This document shows positions 28,594 to 37,432 of a stretch of DNA of 64,000 nucleotides, one piece after another. Source of the DNA: Sphingobacterium sp. GVS05A (GTDB taxonomy: Bacteria > Bacteroidota > Bacteroidia > Sphingobacteriales > Sphingobacteriaceae); the NCBI RefSeq assembly GCF_019969845.1, contig NZ_JAHXYR010000010.1, positions 62,001 to 126,000 of the forward strand, in the 5' to 3' direction. Position numbers and translations under genes: made by a program. How positions within the stretch are numbered: position 1 is the first letter of the stretch; the number at the start of each line of letters is the position of its first letter. The notes beneath the pieces were generated by a model that did no database searches, was not told the DNA's origin, and saw only the letters and a program-made list of their open reading frames with translations.

Positions 28594-28610
28594 CGAGTGA
28601 AACGAGCTCA
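28590..28610 (-). repeat. 21-bp repeat matching the alaS-distal element
   Basis: The minus-strand sequence TGAGCTCGTTTCACTCGGTT(T) matches 25413-25433 at 19 of 21 positions. The two copies bracket alaS in opposite orientation. Confidence 0.55.
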
Positions 28611-28651
28611 TTTATACCGATGAGAACAACACTTATAAATAATTTAAACAG

Positions 28652-29500
28652 ATGAAAAAAAACATTCTACTACCGGTAGATTTTTCGGCTCATTCTAACA
28701 ATGCGGTAAATTATGCTGTGGATCTAGCCATTCAAAAAGGCTACAGTATCCACCTTTATCACAATTATACCTCTGCTTCTGCTGTATTTGAGGAAGAAAC
28801 TGATTCCATTGGAAAGCGAAGCCCCATATTTAAAGCTGATTTCCTTATTAAAAATCTTTCAGATCAGATAAAATCGGCACATGCTACACTTGAAGTGACT
28901 ACCCAGTGCGAACGTGGCATGATCACGGAAACTCTCCCTGAAATGGCCACGCCTGATCGTTTTGACTTTATCATCATGGGCACAAAAGGTATTACGAATG
29001 ATGATAGCCAACTTATTGGTAGCACAACTTACGTCATTAGCAAAAAAGCAAAAATACCTGTTTTGGCCATTCCGACAGAGGCATCATTCGAGCAGGTTGA
29101 TAAGGTTGGTTTATTGTCCAATTTCAAAGAAGAAGAAGTACAGACGGTCCAAGATTTTGTCAATATAATGGGTAAGGATTTCGAATTAAAGTTGATGCAT
29201 GTTCATTATGATCATTCGTCGGAAAACCGGATAGAAGATAAATTGGAAGTATGGAAATATAAAATCAAAAAATATATTGGCGTGACCAACATAGCAATCG
29301 AAGTCGACTCAATACAAGGCGACCTAGAGGACCTAGACACTGTCCCTGAAGTTATCAATGAAATGATCCATACAGAAAAAATAAAGATATTACTCGTAAC
29401 ACGCTCAAGAAAATCCTTTTTTGAACGTACTTTCACCAGATCAGTGGCAAAAGCATTATTTAGCCACCCGCTAGTTCCCATATTTTTTACCAAAGCATAA
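28652..29500 (+). CDS. Double-domain universal stress protein (Usp)
   Basis: A 282-residue protein with two UspA-like Rossmann domains. The first (about 1-145) starts ILLPVDFSAHSNNAVNYAVDLA and carries the ATP-binding motif G-2X-G-9X-G-S in MGTKGITNDDSQLIGST. The second has lost that motif and ends in VTRSRKSFFERTFTRS. Usp proteins are cytoplasmic ATP-binding stress factors. It is followed 13 bp later by a paralogue. The leader holds the AAAC microsatellite, so expression may vary between cells (inference). Confidence 0.92.
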   Translation: MKKNILLPVDFSAHSNNAVNYAVDLAIQKGYSIHLYHNYTSASAVFEEETDSIGKRSPIFKADFLIKNLSDQIKSAHATLEVTTQCERGMITETLPEMATPDRFDFIIMGTKGITNDDSQLIGSTTYVISKKAKIPVLAIPTEASFEQVDKVGLLSNFKEEEVQTVQDFVNIMGKDFELKLMHVHYDHSSENRIEDKLEVWKYKIKKYIGVTNIAIEVDSIQGDLEDLDTVPEVINEMIHTEKIKILLVTRSRKSFFERTFTRSVAKALFSHPLVPIFFTKA

Positions 29501-29513
29501 TAAGTATATCGCT

Positions 29514-30356
29514 ATGTCTAAATTATTAATACCCGTAGATTTTTCCGAAAATGCGGAAGTCGCAGCAAACTATGCAGCCCAGATCGCTCAGGAAACACAT
29601 GATGAAATCACACTTTTCCACTCCTTCACTTCACATATCAACAAATTCGCAAATGCGAAGCATTTAGTAGACCCTACCGAAGAGGGCGCTCGTCGTAAGA
29701 TGGAGAAACTTGTCGCTGAACTTCTACAAAAATATCCTTCGTTAAAAATTTCAACCTTATTTACGAATGGAATTTTAGCTGAATCATTAGAAAAACAGGA
29801 GATAAAAGAGAACTACCAAACGGTGATTATGGGTACAAAGGGAGTCACAGGACTTGAATCTGTACTGATCGGAAGCAATACTTATGACGTCATTAAAGAG
29901 TCAAAAATTCCTGTATTAGCGATCCCAAAAAATGCCATAAAATTAAAAAAAGATAATATCGCACTGCTTACAAATTTTAAACCTGGTGAGCTGGAAGTCC
30001 TCAAACAAGCGATCCCATTATATGGAAAAGACTTTCATTTACAACTCATCCATATCAACAAAAACGAACTAGAAATCAATATTTTAGGATCAAAACTTGA
30101 AAAATGGATTGAACAGATTATAGCAGAGACTGGTATTGAAGACATCTCCTACATCGTCAAAGCACCGAGCTATTTTGCAGGCTCACGGGAGAACATTGCA
30201 AATGGTATACATACGATTATTAGGGATGAAGATATTGATGTGATTTTGATTACAAAAAGTAGGAAAACTTTTTTTCAAAACATTTTTACTGAGAATATTG
30301 TTAAGCACATGGCTTTTGAAATTGAGGTGCCAAATTTTTTCGGCCGAGTAAGCTGA
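29514..30356 (+). CDS. Double-domain universal stress protein (Usp), paralogue
   Basis: A 280-residue tandem paralogue of the preceding gene. The first domain begins LLIPVDFSENAEVAANYAAQIA and holds an intact nucleotide motif in MGTKGVTGLESVLIGSNTYD. The degenerate second domain ends ITKSRKTFFQNIFTENIVKHM, aligned with the first paralogue's C-terminus. A 13-bp gap makes co-transcription likely. The same double-Usp architecture in both genes implies a tandem duplication after the domain duplication. Confidence 0.92.
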   Translation: MSKLLIPVDFSENAEVAANYAAQIAQETHDEITLFHSFTSHINKFANAKHLVDPTEEGARRKMEKLVAELLQKYPSLKISTLFTNGILAESLEKQEIKENYQTVIMGTKGVTGLESVLIGSNTYDVIKESKIPVLAIPKNAIKLKKDNIALLTNFKPGELEVLKQAIPLYGKDFHLQLIHINKNELEINILGSKLEKWIEQIIAETGIEDISYIVKAPSYFAGSRENIANGIHTIIRDEDIDVILITKSRKTFFQNIFTENIVKHMAFEIEVPNFFGRVS

Positions 30357-30446
30357 CCAAATAATTTTTGGCAAATTTATTGTAAGAGTAGTCAATGAGT
30401 TAATTTAACAAGAATTTTATAGTAGAAAATTTTACAAAAACACATT

Positions 30447-31784
30447 ATGAAAATTAGCCTTAAAAAATCAGGATTACTAGTAGCGGCAGGTATCATCTCA
30501 ACCGCATCCTTTGCCCAAAGCGCAAAGCAGTCATCAATTGAAGGCACTACCCCATTTGGTCCGGCAACACAATACAGGACTTGGTCTATCGGTGTAGGTG
30601 CCGGTGTTACAAGCTTGCAAAACATTGCTAAATTCAATAATGGAGGTTATGACAAATTGGACTGGAACTTAGGTTACAGTGCCTATATCAAAAAACAAAT
30701 CTCACCTTCATTCGGAATCAAGGCAACTTATTTTGGTGGAAAGACCTCAGGATATGAAGCCAGTGATAAACAAACAGGGTTTGAAACAAAAACACCTTGG
30801 TCAGTTGCTTTATCTGGTGAGTTTATTGCAGCCAATACCAACTGGCGGTTTTTCAACAGTTTCATTAAACCTTACGCCTCAATTGGTGTGGGTGTAATGA
30901 ATGCAGAGACAGCAGCAATTGCTGGCGGAAACAGGGGCGAATATGGTGATTCATATTCTAAGATCTACGTACCGGCGGACTTCGGTTTGAAATTTGCAGT
31001 TGCCAAAGGCATTAACTTTGAATTGGGCTATCAATTGAACTGGGCAAATCAGCGATTTGACAATAAAGTTGGACCAACTCAACAATATAAGAATGACTTA
31101 TTCACCTATGCTCACGCAGGTCTAGAGTTCGCTTTGGGTAGTGGTAGCAAACCCGCATTGAGCAACTCAAATCCGGTCGCTACACTTGTAAATGATTACA
31201 CCGTAAAATATGATGATTTAAAAGCTCAAAATGATGCGCTTAATGCAAAAAATCAAGCTTTACAAGGTCAACTGGATGGAATTAGCAATGATCTGAAAGA
31301 TGATGACGGTGACGGTGTTGCAAACAAATACGACAAATGCCCAGGCACACCTTCCGGTGTACAGGTAGATGGATCAGGTTGTCCAATTGTTGTTAAAAAC
31401 GAAACTAGAGTTGTAGAGAAAGTTGTTGTAACAGAAGCAGACAAAAAAGTCGTTGCTGATGCGATTAAAAACTTAGAGTTCGATCTAGGTAAAGCAACCA
31501 TCCGCCCAACTTCATACGCAACATTAAACAAAGTTGCAGCATTGTTGATCGAGAAAAACTTTAGCTTGAAATTAGCTGGTCACACAGATAATACAGGTTC
31601 ACGTGAATTGAATATGCGTCTATCCAAAGAACGTGCTGAGTCAGTAAAAGCTTACTTGGTATCTCAAGGTGCTAACGCTTCACGTATCGAAGCGACAGGT
31701 TATGGTCCTGACCAACCAATTGCATCCAATAAAAATGCTGCTGGTCGTCAACAAAACCGCCGCGTAGAGTTTACACTTTATTAA
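30447..31784 (+). CDS. OmpA-family outer membrane protein with TSP3-like calcium repeats (copy 1)
   Basis: A 445-residue protein with signal peptide ending SFAQ. An N-terminal eight-strand beta-barrel-like domain (about 25-230) leads into a short coiled coil (DLKAQNDALNAKNQALQ). Next is a DDDGDGVANKYDKCPGTP calcium-binding segment and a C-terminal OmpA peptidoglycan-binding domain with NxxLSxxRA-type residues LNMRLSKERAESVKAYL. It anchors the outer membrane to the wall. It is a tandem paralogue of the next gene. A strong hairpin terminator follows. Confidence 0.93.
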   Translation: MKISLKKSGLLVAAGIISTASFAQSAKQSSIEGTTPFGPATQYRTWSIGVGAGVTSLQNIAKFNNGGYDKLDWNLGYSAYIKKQISPSFGIKATYFGGKTSGYEASDKQTGFETKTPWSVALSGEFIAANTNWRFFNSFIKPYASIGVGVMNAETAAIAGGNRGEYGDSYSKIYVPADFGLKFAVAKGINFELGYQLNWANQRFDNKVGPTQQYKNDLFTYAHAGLEFALGSGSKPALSNSNPVATLVNDYTVKYDDLKAQNDALNAKNQALQGQLDGISNDLKDDDGDGVANKYDKCPGTPSGVQVDGSGCPIVVKNETRVVEKVVVTEADKKVVADAIKNLEFDLGKATIRPTSYATLNKVAALLIEKNFSLKLAGHTDNTGSRELNMRLSKERAESVKAYLVSQGANASRIEATGYGPDQPIASNKNAAGRQQNRRVEFTLY

Positions 31785-31803
31785 TAGCTAATAAATTACA
31801 CAT

Positions 31804-31840
31804 AATAAAATGGTATTTTTCAGTAAAATACCATTTTATT
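31804..31840 (+). terminator. Terminator between the two ompA paralogues
   Basis: A perfect 16-bp stem (31804-31819 with 31825-31840, core AAAATGGTATTTT/AAAATACCATTTT) followed by T-rich DNA. It means the paralogues are transcribed separately. Confidence 0.9.
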
Positions 31841-31896
31841 TACCCTTTTGTCATATTTAAACTACAAACCGATTAGGAATTTAATTTTTAACCTAT

Positions 31897-31904
31897 TACT
31901 TTTG
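31897..31904 (+). promoter_or_regulatory. Putative -7 box of the second ompA gene
   Basis: TACTTTTG matches TAnnTTTG exactly; transcription would start near 31908, giving a leader of about 21 nt. No clear TTTG -33 box is present at the usual distance. Confidence 0.5.
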
Positions 31905-31928
31905 CCTCGGTTTATACAAACAAATTCT

Positions 31929-33260
31929 ATGAAACTAAATTTACAATTAGCACTTGCTTTCGCAACTGCAGGCTTATTCGCCAATTCCGCTTTTGCTCAA
32001 ACGTCAAAGGTAGCATCGATAGAAGGAACTTCTCCTTTTGGTTCTGCTACACAATACAGAACATGGTCGATCGGTATCGGTGCAGGTGTCACAAACCAAA
32101 CTAACATCGCGGGTTTCAATCGTGCGGGTTATGATAATCTAGATTGGAACTTAGGATATAGTGCCTATATCAAGAAGCAAATCTCTCCTTCTTTTGGAAT
32201 TAAAGCCAGCTATTTCGGTGGTAAAACTGGTGGTTCTTTTCAGGAGGTAAATGGTCAACAATCATTCGAAGCAAAAACACCTTGGTCGGCAGCTTTATCT
32301 GGAGAATTCCTAGCAGCAAATACCAACTGGAGATTTTTCAATAGTTTCATCAAACCTTATGCATCAATCGGTGTGGGTGTCATGAACAGCAAAACAACCT
32401 TAACTACGGGCTCTACTTCAGTAGAAGCGGATGGTATCTCTAAAATCTATGTACCACTAGATATGGGTTTCAAATTTGCTGTTGCTAAGGGCATCAACTT
32501 TGAATTAGGTTACCAATTGAATTGGGTGAACCAAAACTTTGACGGTATCCGTGGTGGCCAATATAAGAATGACCTATTTACTTATATCCATGGTGGTCTA
32601 GAATTTGCATTGGGAAGTGGGAGCAAACCAGCATTGAACAACTCAAACCCGGTAGCTACACTTGTAAATGACTACACTGTAAAATACGATGATTTAAAAG
32701 CTCAAAATGACGCTCTTAATGCAAAAAATCAAGCTTTACAAAGTCAATTGGATGGTTTGAACAGTGATTTGAAAGATGATGACGGTGATGGTGTGGCCAA
32801 CAAATACGACAAATGCCCGGGTACTCCTTCTGGTGTACAAGTAGATGGATCAGGTTGTCCTATTCTTGTTAAAAACGAAACTAAAATCGTAGAAAAAGTT
32901 GTTGTTACAGAAGCAGACAAGAAAGTTGTTGCTGATGCGATCAAAAACCTAGAGTTCGATTTGAGCAAAGCAACTATCCGTCCTACTTCATATGCAACGT
33001 TAAACAAAGTTGCTGAATTGTTGATCGAGAAAAACTTTAGCTTGAAATTAGCTGGTCACACAGACAATACGGGTTCACGTGAATTAAACATGCGTTTATC
33101 GAAAGAGCGTGCTGAGTCAGTAAAAGCTTATTTAGTATCTCAAGGCGCTAACGCTTCACGTATCGAAGCTACAGGTTACGGTCCAGACCAACCAATTGCA
33201 TCTAATAAGAATGCTGCTGGTCGTCAACAAAACCGTCGCGTAGAGTTCACACTTTATTAA
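31929..33260 (+). CDS. OmpA-family outer membrane protein with TSP3-like calcium repeats (copy 2)
   Basis: A 443-residue paralogue of the preceding gene. The start is the ATG at 31929 (MKLNLQLALAFATAG, cleavage after SAFAQ); a longer frame open from 31848 has no signal peptide. The barrel domain is similar but diverged, whereas from GSGSKPAL onward the two proteins are almost identical although many synonymous bases differ. The architecture is barrel, coiled coil, calcium repeat, OmpA domain. A separate -7 box and terminator give it its own transcript. Confidence 0.93.
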   Translation: MKLNLQLALAFATAGLFANSAFAQTSKVASIEGTSPFGSATQYRTWSIGIGAGVTNQTNIAGFNRAGYDNLDWNLGYSAYIKKQISPSFGIKASYFGGKTGGSFQEVNGQQSFEAKTPWSAALSGEFLAANTNWRFFNSFIKPYASIGVGVMNSKTTLTTGSTSVEADGISKIYVPLDMGFKFAVAKGINFELGYQLNWVNQNFDGIRGGQYKNDLFTYIHGGLEFALGSGSKPALNNSNPVATLVNDYTVKYDDLKAQNDALNAKNQALQSQLDGLNSDLKDDDGDGVANKYDKCPGTPSGVQVDGSGCPILVKNETKIVEKVVVTEADKKVVADAIKNLEFDLSKATIRPTSYATLNKVAELLIEKNFSLKLAGHTDNTGSRELNMRLSKERAESVKAYLVSQGANASRIEATGYGPDQPIASNKNAAGRQQNRRVEFTLY

Positions 33261-33275
33261 TCGATCGTATTCGAT

Positions 33276-33322
33276 CTCTACAAAAAAAGGCATCACTCTA
33301 AGTGATGCCTTTTTTTGTAGAG
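33276..33322. terminator. Strong bidirectional hairpin terminator
   Basis: A perfect 22-bp stem (33276-33297 with 33301-33322) around a 3-nt loop, with A7/T7 runs inside the arms (core GGCATCACT/AGTGATGCC). It ends the second ompA transcript. Confidence 0.95.
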
Positions 33323-33511
33323 TTACATGAACTTACTTAATCGCACCAGCCTGATGTTTAGTCAAAATCAACAGCATACATTATAAATTTTCCACCTAGT
33401 ATCTGCATCTGGCGAAAGAGAAGTTCACACCTTGATATATAATATGAATGAATTTATTGTCGCTTCGATAGGACATATTCTGATTCCGCTAAAAATCAAT
33501 TATTTAAATTC

Positions 33512-33542
33512 TTTGATTATTCAAATATTATTCTTACCTTTG
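33512..33542 (+). promoter_or_regulatory. Consensus promoter of the DEAD-box helicase gene
   Basis: TTTG at 33512-33515, a 19-bp spacer and TACCTTTG at 33535-33542 match the Bacteroidota consensus TTTG-N19-TAnnTTTG exactly. The predicted start near 33546 gives a leader of about 37 nt, which holds competing hairpins at 33552-33569. Confidence 0.75.
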
Positions 33543-33551
33543 CAACGCCTT

Positions 33552-33569
33552 AGGCAATAGTGCCTATTG
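33552..33569 (+). promoter_or_regulatory. Two mutually exclusive small hairpins in the helicase leader
   Basis: AGGCA/TGCCT (33552-33565 region) and CAATAG/CTATTG (33555-33569) overlap and cannot form together. They lie between the predicted transcription start and the ATG at 33583. A temperature-sensitive switch would suit a DeaD-type helicase, but this is speculative. Confidence 0.3.
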
Positions 33570-33582
33570 TATATAAAATTTC

Positions 33583-35454
33583 ATGAACCCATTTTTAGAA
33601 CTGGGAATCCGTGAGGAAGTTGTTAATGCCATCTCAGAATTAGGTTTCGAAAAACCTTCTGAAATTCAGGAAAAAGCCATTCCTGTTTTATTGACTGGTA
33701 ACGACGATTTTGTCGGATTAGCCCAAACTGGCACAGGAAAGACCGCGGCATTTGGTCTTCCATTATTAGAGCAATTAGACTTTTCTCAAAAACACCCACA
33801 GGCATTAATCCTTTGCCCTACTCGGGAACTATGTTTACAAATCTCAAAAGATTTAGAAAAATTTGCTAAATACGTTGACAACGTACATGTTGTTGCTGTA
33901 TATGGAGGTGCAAATATCTCAGACCAGCTACGTCAAATCAGACGTGGAGTGCAAATTGTAGTAGCGACCCCGGGTCGTATGTTGGATATCATTGGCAGAA
34001 AAGCCATTGATTTTTCAAATGTTAAATATGTTGTGTTAGATGAAGCGGATGAGATGCTCAATATGGGCTTCAAAGAAGACATCAACAACATTTTGTCAGA
34101 AACTCCTGACGAGAAAAAAACTTGGTTATTTTCGGCGACAATGCCTTCCGAGGTGCGTCGTATTGCGAAAAATTATATGACCGATCCTGTTGAGCTTACT
34201 GTAGGTACAAAAAATACAGGTAACGCCAACATTGAACACCACTATTATTTGATCAAAGCAAAAGATAAATATGCTGCGTTCAAACGTATTGTGGATTCAA
34301 ACCCTGATATCTTTGGTATCGTATTTTGTCGTACAAAAATCGAAACACAGGATATCGCTGAAGCGTTGATCAAAGATGGTTACAATGCAGACTCGCTGCA
34401 CGGTGACTTGTCCCAACAACAACGTGATAAAGTAATGAAACGTTACCGTGACCGTAGTTTACAATTATTGATCGCAACAGACGTAGCCGCTCGTGGTATT
34501 GATGTTAGTGATGTAACTCACGTTATCAACTTCTCTTTACCTGATGAAACAGAAAACTATACGCACCGTTCTGGTCGTACTGCCCGTGCAGGTAAAACTG
34601 GTATCTCTCTTTCTTTAGTAAATGTAAAAGAGCTCAGCAAAATCCGTCATCTTGAAAAGATCATCGGCAAAGCTTTTGAAAAGAAACAAGTTCCTCAAGG
34701 TGCTGAAGTGTGTGAAAAACAATTGTTCTCTATCGTTAAAAAGATTGAAAACGTCGAAGTAAATGATGAGCAGATCAGTCCATTCTTGCCTGCAATTATG
34801 GAAAATCTGGAATCTCTTTCGAAAGAAGATATCATCAAAAGATTTGCCTCTCTTGAATTCAACCGTTTCCTAGATTATTATAAAAACGCTCCGGATTTAA
34901 ATATCGAAGCCCGCGAAGGTTCTCGTGAAGATCGTGGTGATAGACGTGACGGTCGTTCTCGTGAAGGTTCAAAAGGTTATACACGTTTGTTCATGAACTT
35001 AGGTTCTGTAGATGAGTTTTCTCGTGGAGACATGTTAGGCTTTATCTGTAACAATGCAAACATCTCAGGAAAATCTATCGGTAAAATTGACTTAAAAGGT
35101 GTGTTTACATTCTTTGAAGTACAGGATGCTGAAGTTGAGAAAGTATTCCAAGGATTCCAAGGTGTAGATTACAACGGTCGTCAAGTACGCATCGAAGTAT
35201 CTGGAGAAGCTAAAAGCGAAGGCCGTGGTGGTGATCGTGGAAGAAGCCGTGGTGGTGATCGTGGCGGAAGACGCGAAGGCGGATACCGTGGTGGTGATCG
35301 CGGTGGAAGACGTGAAGGCGGATTCAGTGGCGGTGACCGTGGCGGAAGACGTGAAGGCGGATTCAGCGGTGAAAAACGTGACCGTGGTAGCAGCAATGGC
35401 GGAGGTTTCCGTGATTTCTCAGGTAAACGTAAAGAATCTAAAAGCAAATACTAG
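33583..35454 (+). CDS. DEAD-box ATP-dependent RNA helicase (DeaD/CsdA type)
   Basis: A 623-residue helicase. Motifs are visible in order: Q motif, AQTGTGKT (I), PTRELCLQ (Ia), ATPGRMLD, DEAD (DEADEMLNMGF), SATMP (III), and HRSGRTARAGKTG (VI). A DbpA-type RNA-binding domain follows around YTRLFMNLGSVDEFSRGDML. The tail of about 60 residues is Arg-Gly rich and encoded by 39-bp tandem repeats. The family remodels rRNA and mRNA structure, usually in cold adaptation and ribosome assembly. Its promoter matches consensus exactly. It is well placed as a highly expressed housekeeping gene. Confidence 0.95.
   Translation: MNPFLELGIREEVVNAISELGFEKPSEIQEKAIPVLLTGNDDFVGLAQTGTGKTAAFGLPLLEQLDFSQKHPQALILCPTRELCLQISKDLEKFAKYVDNVHVVAVYGGANISDQLRQIRRGVQIVVATPGRMLDIIGRKAIDFSNVKYVVLDEADEMLNMGFKEDINNILSETPDEKKTWLFSATMPSEVRRIAKNYMTDPVELTVGTKNTGNANIEHHYYLIKAKDKYAAFKRIVDSNPDIFGIVFCRTKIETQDIAEALIKDGYNADSLHGDLSQQQRDKVMKRYRDRSLQLLIATDVAARGIDVSDVTHVINFSLPDETENYTHRSGRTARAGKTGISLSLVNVKELSKIRHLEKIIGKAFEKKQVPQGAEVCEKQLFSIVKKIENVEVNDEQISPFLPAIMENLESLSKEDIIKRFASLEFNRFLDYYKNAPDLNIEAREGSREDRGDRRDGRSREGSKGYTRLFMNLGSVDEFSRGDMLGFICNNANISGKSIGKIDLKGVFTFFEVQDAEVEKVFQGFQGVDYNGRQVRIEVSGEAKSEGRGGDRGRSRGGDRGGRREGGYRGGDRGGRREGGFSGGDRGGRREGGFSGEKRDRGSSNGGGFRDFSGKRKESKSKY
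35251..35367 (+). repeat. Three 39-bp tandem repeats inside the helicase tail
   Basis: Three units with a 39-bp period each encode about 13 residues of the GGDRGGRREGG(Y/F) type. Units start near 35251, 35290 and 35329. The copy number of such repeats varies by slippage between strains without breaking the frame. Confidence 0.85.
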
Positions 35455-35477
35455 ATTTAGTATTTAGATAAGCGTAT

Positions 35478-35525
35478 AAAGACTCTGATTTGGAAAGCCC
35501 CGGCTTTGCAGATCAGAGTCTTTTT
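35478..35525 (+). terminator. Terminator after the helicase gene
   Basis: A 12-bp outer stem (AAAGACTCTGAT/ATCAGAGTCTTT) encloses an inner AAAGCC/GGCTTT stem and is followed by T5. Confidence 0.92.
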
Positions 35526-35668
35526 CGTTTACAGTACTTCAGGGGGGTCCAAAACCAAAATAGCCCCTCCTTCTCGCTATCTTAATGCGCCTTATCCCGT
35601 TTTTTTATATGCCTCAATCTCCTCAAAAAAACGTACATTAGCTAAATTACACGAACTGGATTTTCATA

Positions 35669-37432
35669 ATGCCAACAGCAACAAGATTATTTGATTTAGC
35701 CTATTTGCAACAAGAAACTGCACCTGGGTTTCCTATGTTTTCCTACAAAGACGGAGCTAATTGGGTAGCAGTAAGTAATACAGAATTTATTGAACGCGTC
35801 AATCAGGTATCCAAAGGTCTGATTGCCCTCGGTGTACAAGTAGGTGAAAAAGTTGCTTTAATCAGTGAAAACCGTATCGAATGGAATATTCTCGATTTTG
35901 CAATCCAACAGGTCGGTGCTGTTGTCGTCGCGATTTATCCGAATATCTCTGAATCAGATTACAACTATATATTCAACCATGCTGAGATTAAAAATTGTAT
36001 CGTAAGCTCAAAAAAGCTATATACGAAGATCGTTTCCATCAGAGACTCATGTCCGCTCCTTAAACATATTTTTAGTTTAGACAAAGAAGAGGATATACCG
36101 TATTGGCAGAGTTTCGTAGCTAACGGCGTTTCCATCACTGATGAGCAGCTTGAGACACTTCGAAATACCGTCAATACCGAGAGCCTGGCCTCTATCATTT
36201 ATACATCAGGTACAACCGGAAATCCGAAAGGAGTGATGCTGGCCCACCGCAATCTATTGGCCGATACCATGAGCAGTGAATACTCCTTCCCTGTCGGACG
36301 CGGGGACCGAGCGCTTTCCTTTCTACCCGTTTGCCATGCCTACGAGCGGGTATTCCAATATGTCTATATGTATAAGGGTTTAACAATCTTTTTTGCCCAA
36401 TCAATGGATACCATTGGAGAAGATTTCAAATCAGTCCGACCACATATCTTTTCAGCTGTACCGCGTGTACTTGAAAAAGTATATGAAAAAATTATTGCAA
36501 CTGGTGAAAAGCTGACCGTATTCAAACGCAAGATATTCTTTTGGTCTCTTCGTGTTGGTGAACAATACACTTTGGAGAACCGCTCTTGGTGGTATGCTAT
36601 CAAATTAAGTATCGCAAGAAAACTCGTCTTTTCAAAATGGCGGGAGGCCTTGGGTGGGGACATCAAAGGGATTGCATCGGGCAGTGCTGCTTTACAAGAA
36701 AGATTAATCCGTTTGTATATGGCTGCCGGAATACCTATTTATGAAGGTTATGGTCTGACTGAAGCAGGTCCCTGTATTGCTGTAAATTGCTTTAAAAGAG
36801 GGATGAAAATCGGCACAGTAGGTCTACCATTGATTAATATTGAAATCAAACTTTCCGAAGATGGGGAGATCCTCACCAAAGGCGAAAACAATATGATTGG
36901 CTATTATAAAAATGAAGAAGCTACTGCGGAGGTCCTCAAAGATGGTTGGTTATATACTGGAGATATCGGTCAATGGGTTGACGGTAAATTTCTCAAAATA
37001 ATCGACCGCAAGAAAGAGATGTTCAAGACTTCCGGCGGGAAATATATTGTCCCACAACAGCTTGAAGCCAAGATCGTAGAATCTTCTCTTATCGAACAGG
37101 TCATGGTGATCGGCGAGTCACGAAAATTCCCCGCAGCTTTAATTGTTCCAAACTATGCCAATCTTTTGGAATGGAGCAAGAACTCCTCTCCTTCATTGGC
37201 AAAATTGCCAAAAATAGAATTCCTGAAGCACCCTGAAGTTAGACAGCAGATTGAGTCCGAGCTCAATCGCATCAATCAAAATTTTGGTAACTGGGAGCAG
37301 ATCAAGAAATTTGCGATTATTCCAAACGAAATGACGATAGAAACGGGTGAATTAACCCCTACCTTAAAGATGAAACGGAAAGTTATTCTCCAGAAATATG
37401 AAAAAGAGGTTGAGGCGATCTACAATGCTTAG
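35669..37432 (+). CDS. Long-chain fatty acyl-CoA synthetase (AMP-forming)
   Basis: A 587-residue member of the ANL superfamily that activates fatty acids to acyl-CoA through acyl-AMP. The P-loop-like motif IIYTSGTTGNPKGVMLAHRN, the adenine motif YEGYGLTEAGPC, and the catalytic DGWLYTGDIG plus IDRKKEMFKTSGGKYI (with the C-terminal lysine domain) are intact. FadD15-type long-chain enzymes share the N-terminal pattern GVQVGEKVALISENRIEWNILDFA. There is no signal peptide, so it is cytoplasmic or membrane-associated. It is a monocistronic gene between two terminators. Confidence 0.92.
   Translation: MPTATRLFDLAYLQQETAPGFPMFSYKDGANWVAVSNTEFIERVNQVSKGLIALGVQVGEKVALISENRIEWNILDFAIQQVGAVVVAIYPNISESDYNYIFNHAEIKNCIVSSKKLYTKIVSIRDSCPLLKHIFSLDKEEDIPYWQSFVANGVSITDEQLETLRNTVNTESLASIIYTSGTTGNPKGVMLAHRNLLADTMSSEYSFPVGRGDRALSFLPVCHAYERVFQYVYMYKGLTIFFAQSMDTIGEDFKSVRPHIFSAVPRVLEKVYEKIIATGEKLTVFKRKIFFWSLRVGEQYTLENRSWWYAIKLSIARKLVFSKWREALGGDIKGIASGSAALQERLIRLYMAAGIPIYEGYGLTEAGPCIAVNCFKRGMKIGTVGLPLINIEIKLSEDGEILTKGENNMIGYYKNEEATAEVLKDGWLYTGDIGQWVDGKFLKIIDRKKEMFKTSGGKYIVPQQLEAKIVESSLIEQVMVIGESRKFPAALIVPNYANLLEWSKNSSPSLAKLPKIEFLKHPEVRQQIESELNRINQNFGNWEQIKKFAIIPNEMTIETGELTPTLKMKRKVILQKYEKEVEAIYNA

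Larger units (their letters stand above)
28154..28651. other. 498-bp intergenic region between alaS and usp
   Basis: Contains the alaS promoter, a small ATAGGA/TCCTAT hairpin near 28310, two copies of GCATTAAATG about 24 bp apart near 28355-28388, the AAAC microsatellite and a repeat shared with the alaS 3' side. No gene; a 64-codon minus-strand frame is just the microsatellite read as Cys-Leu-Phe-Val repeats. Confidence 0.7.

Noticed and set aside
28417..28611. 64-codon minus-strand reading frame rich in Cys-Leu-Phe-Val
   Set aside because: It is only the AAAC microsatellite read in one frame. It has no family match and no plausible start context.
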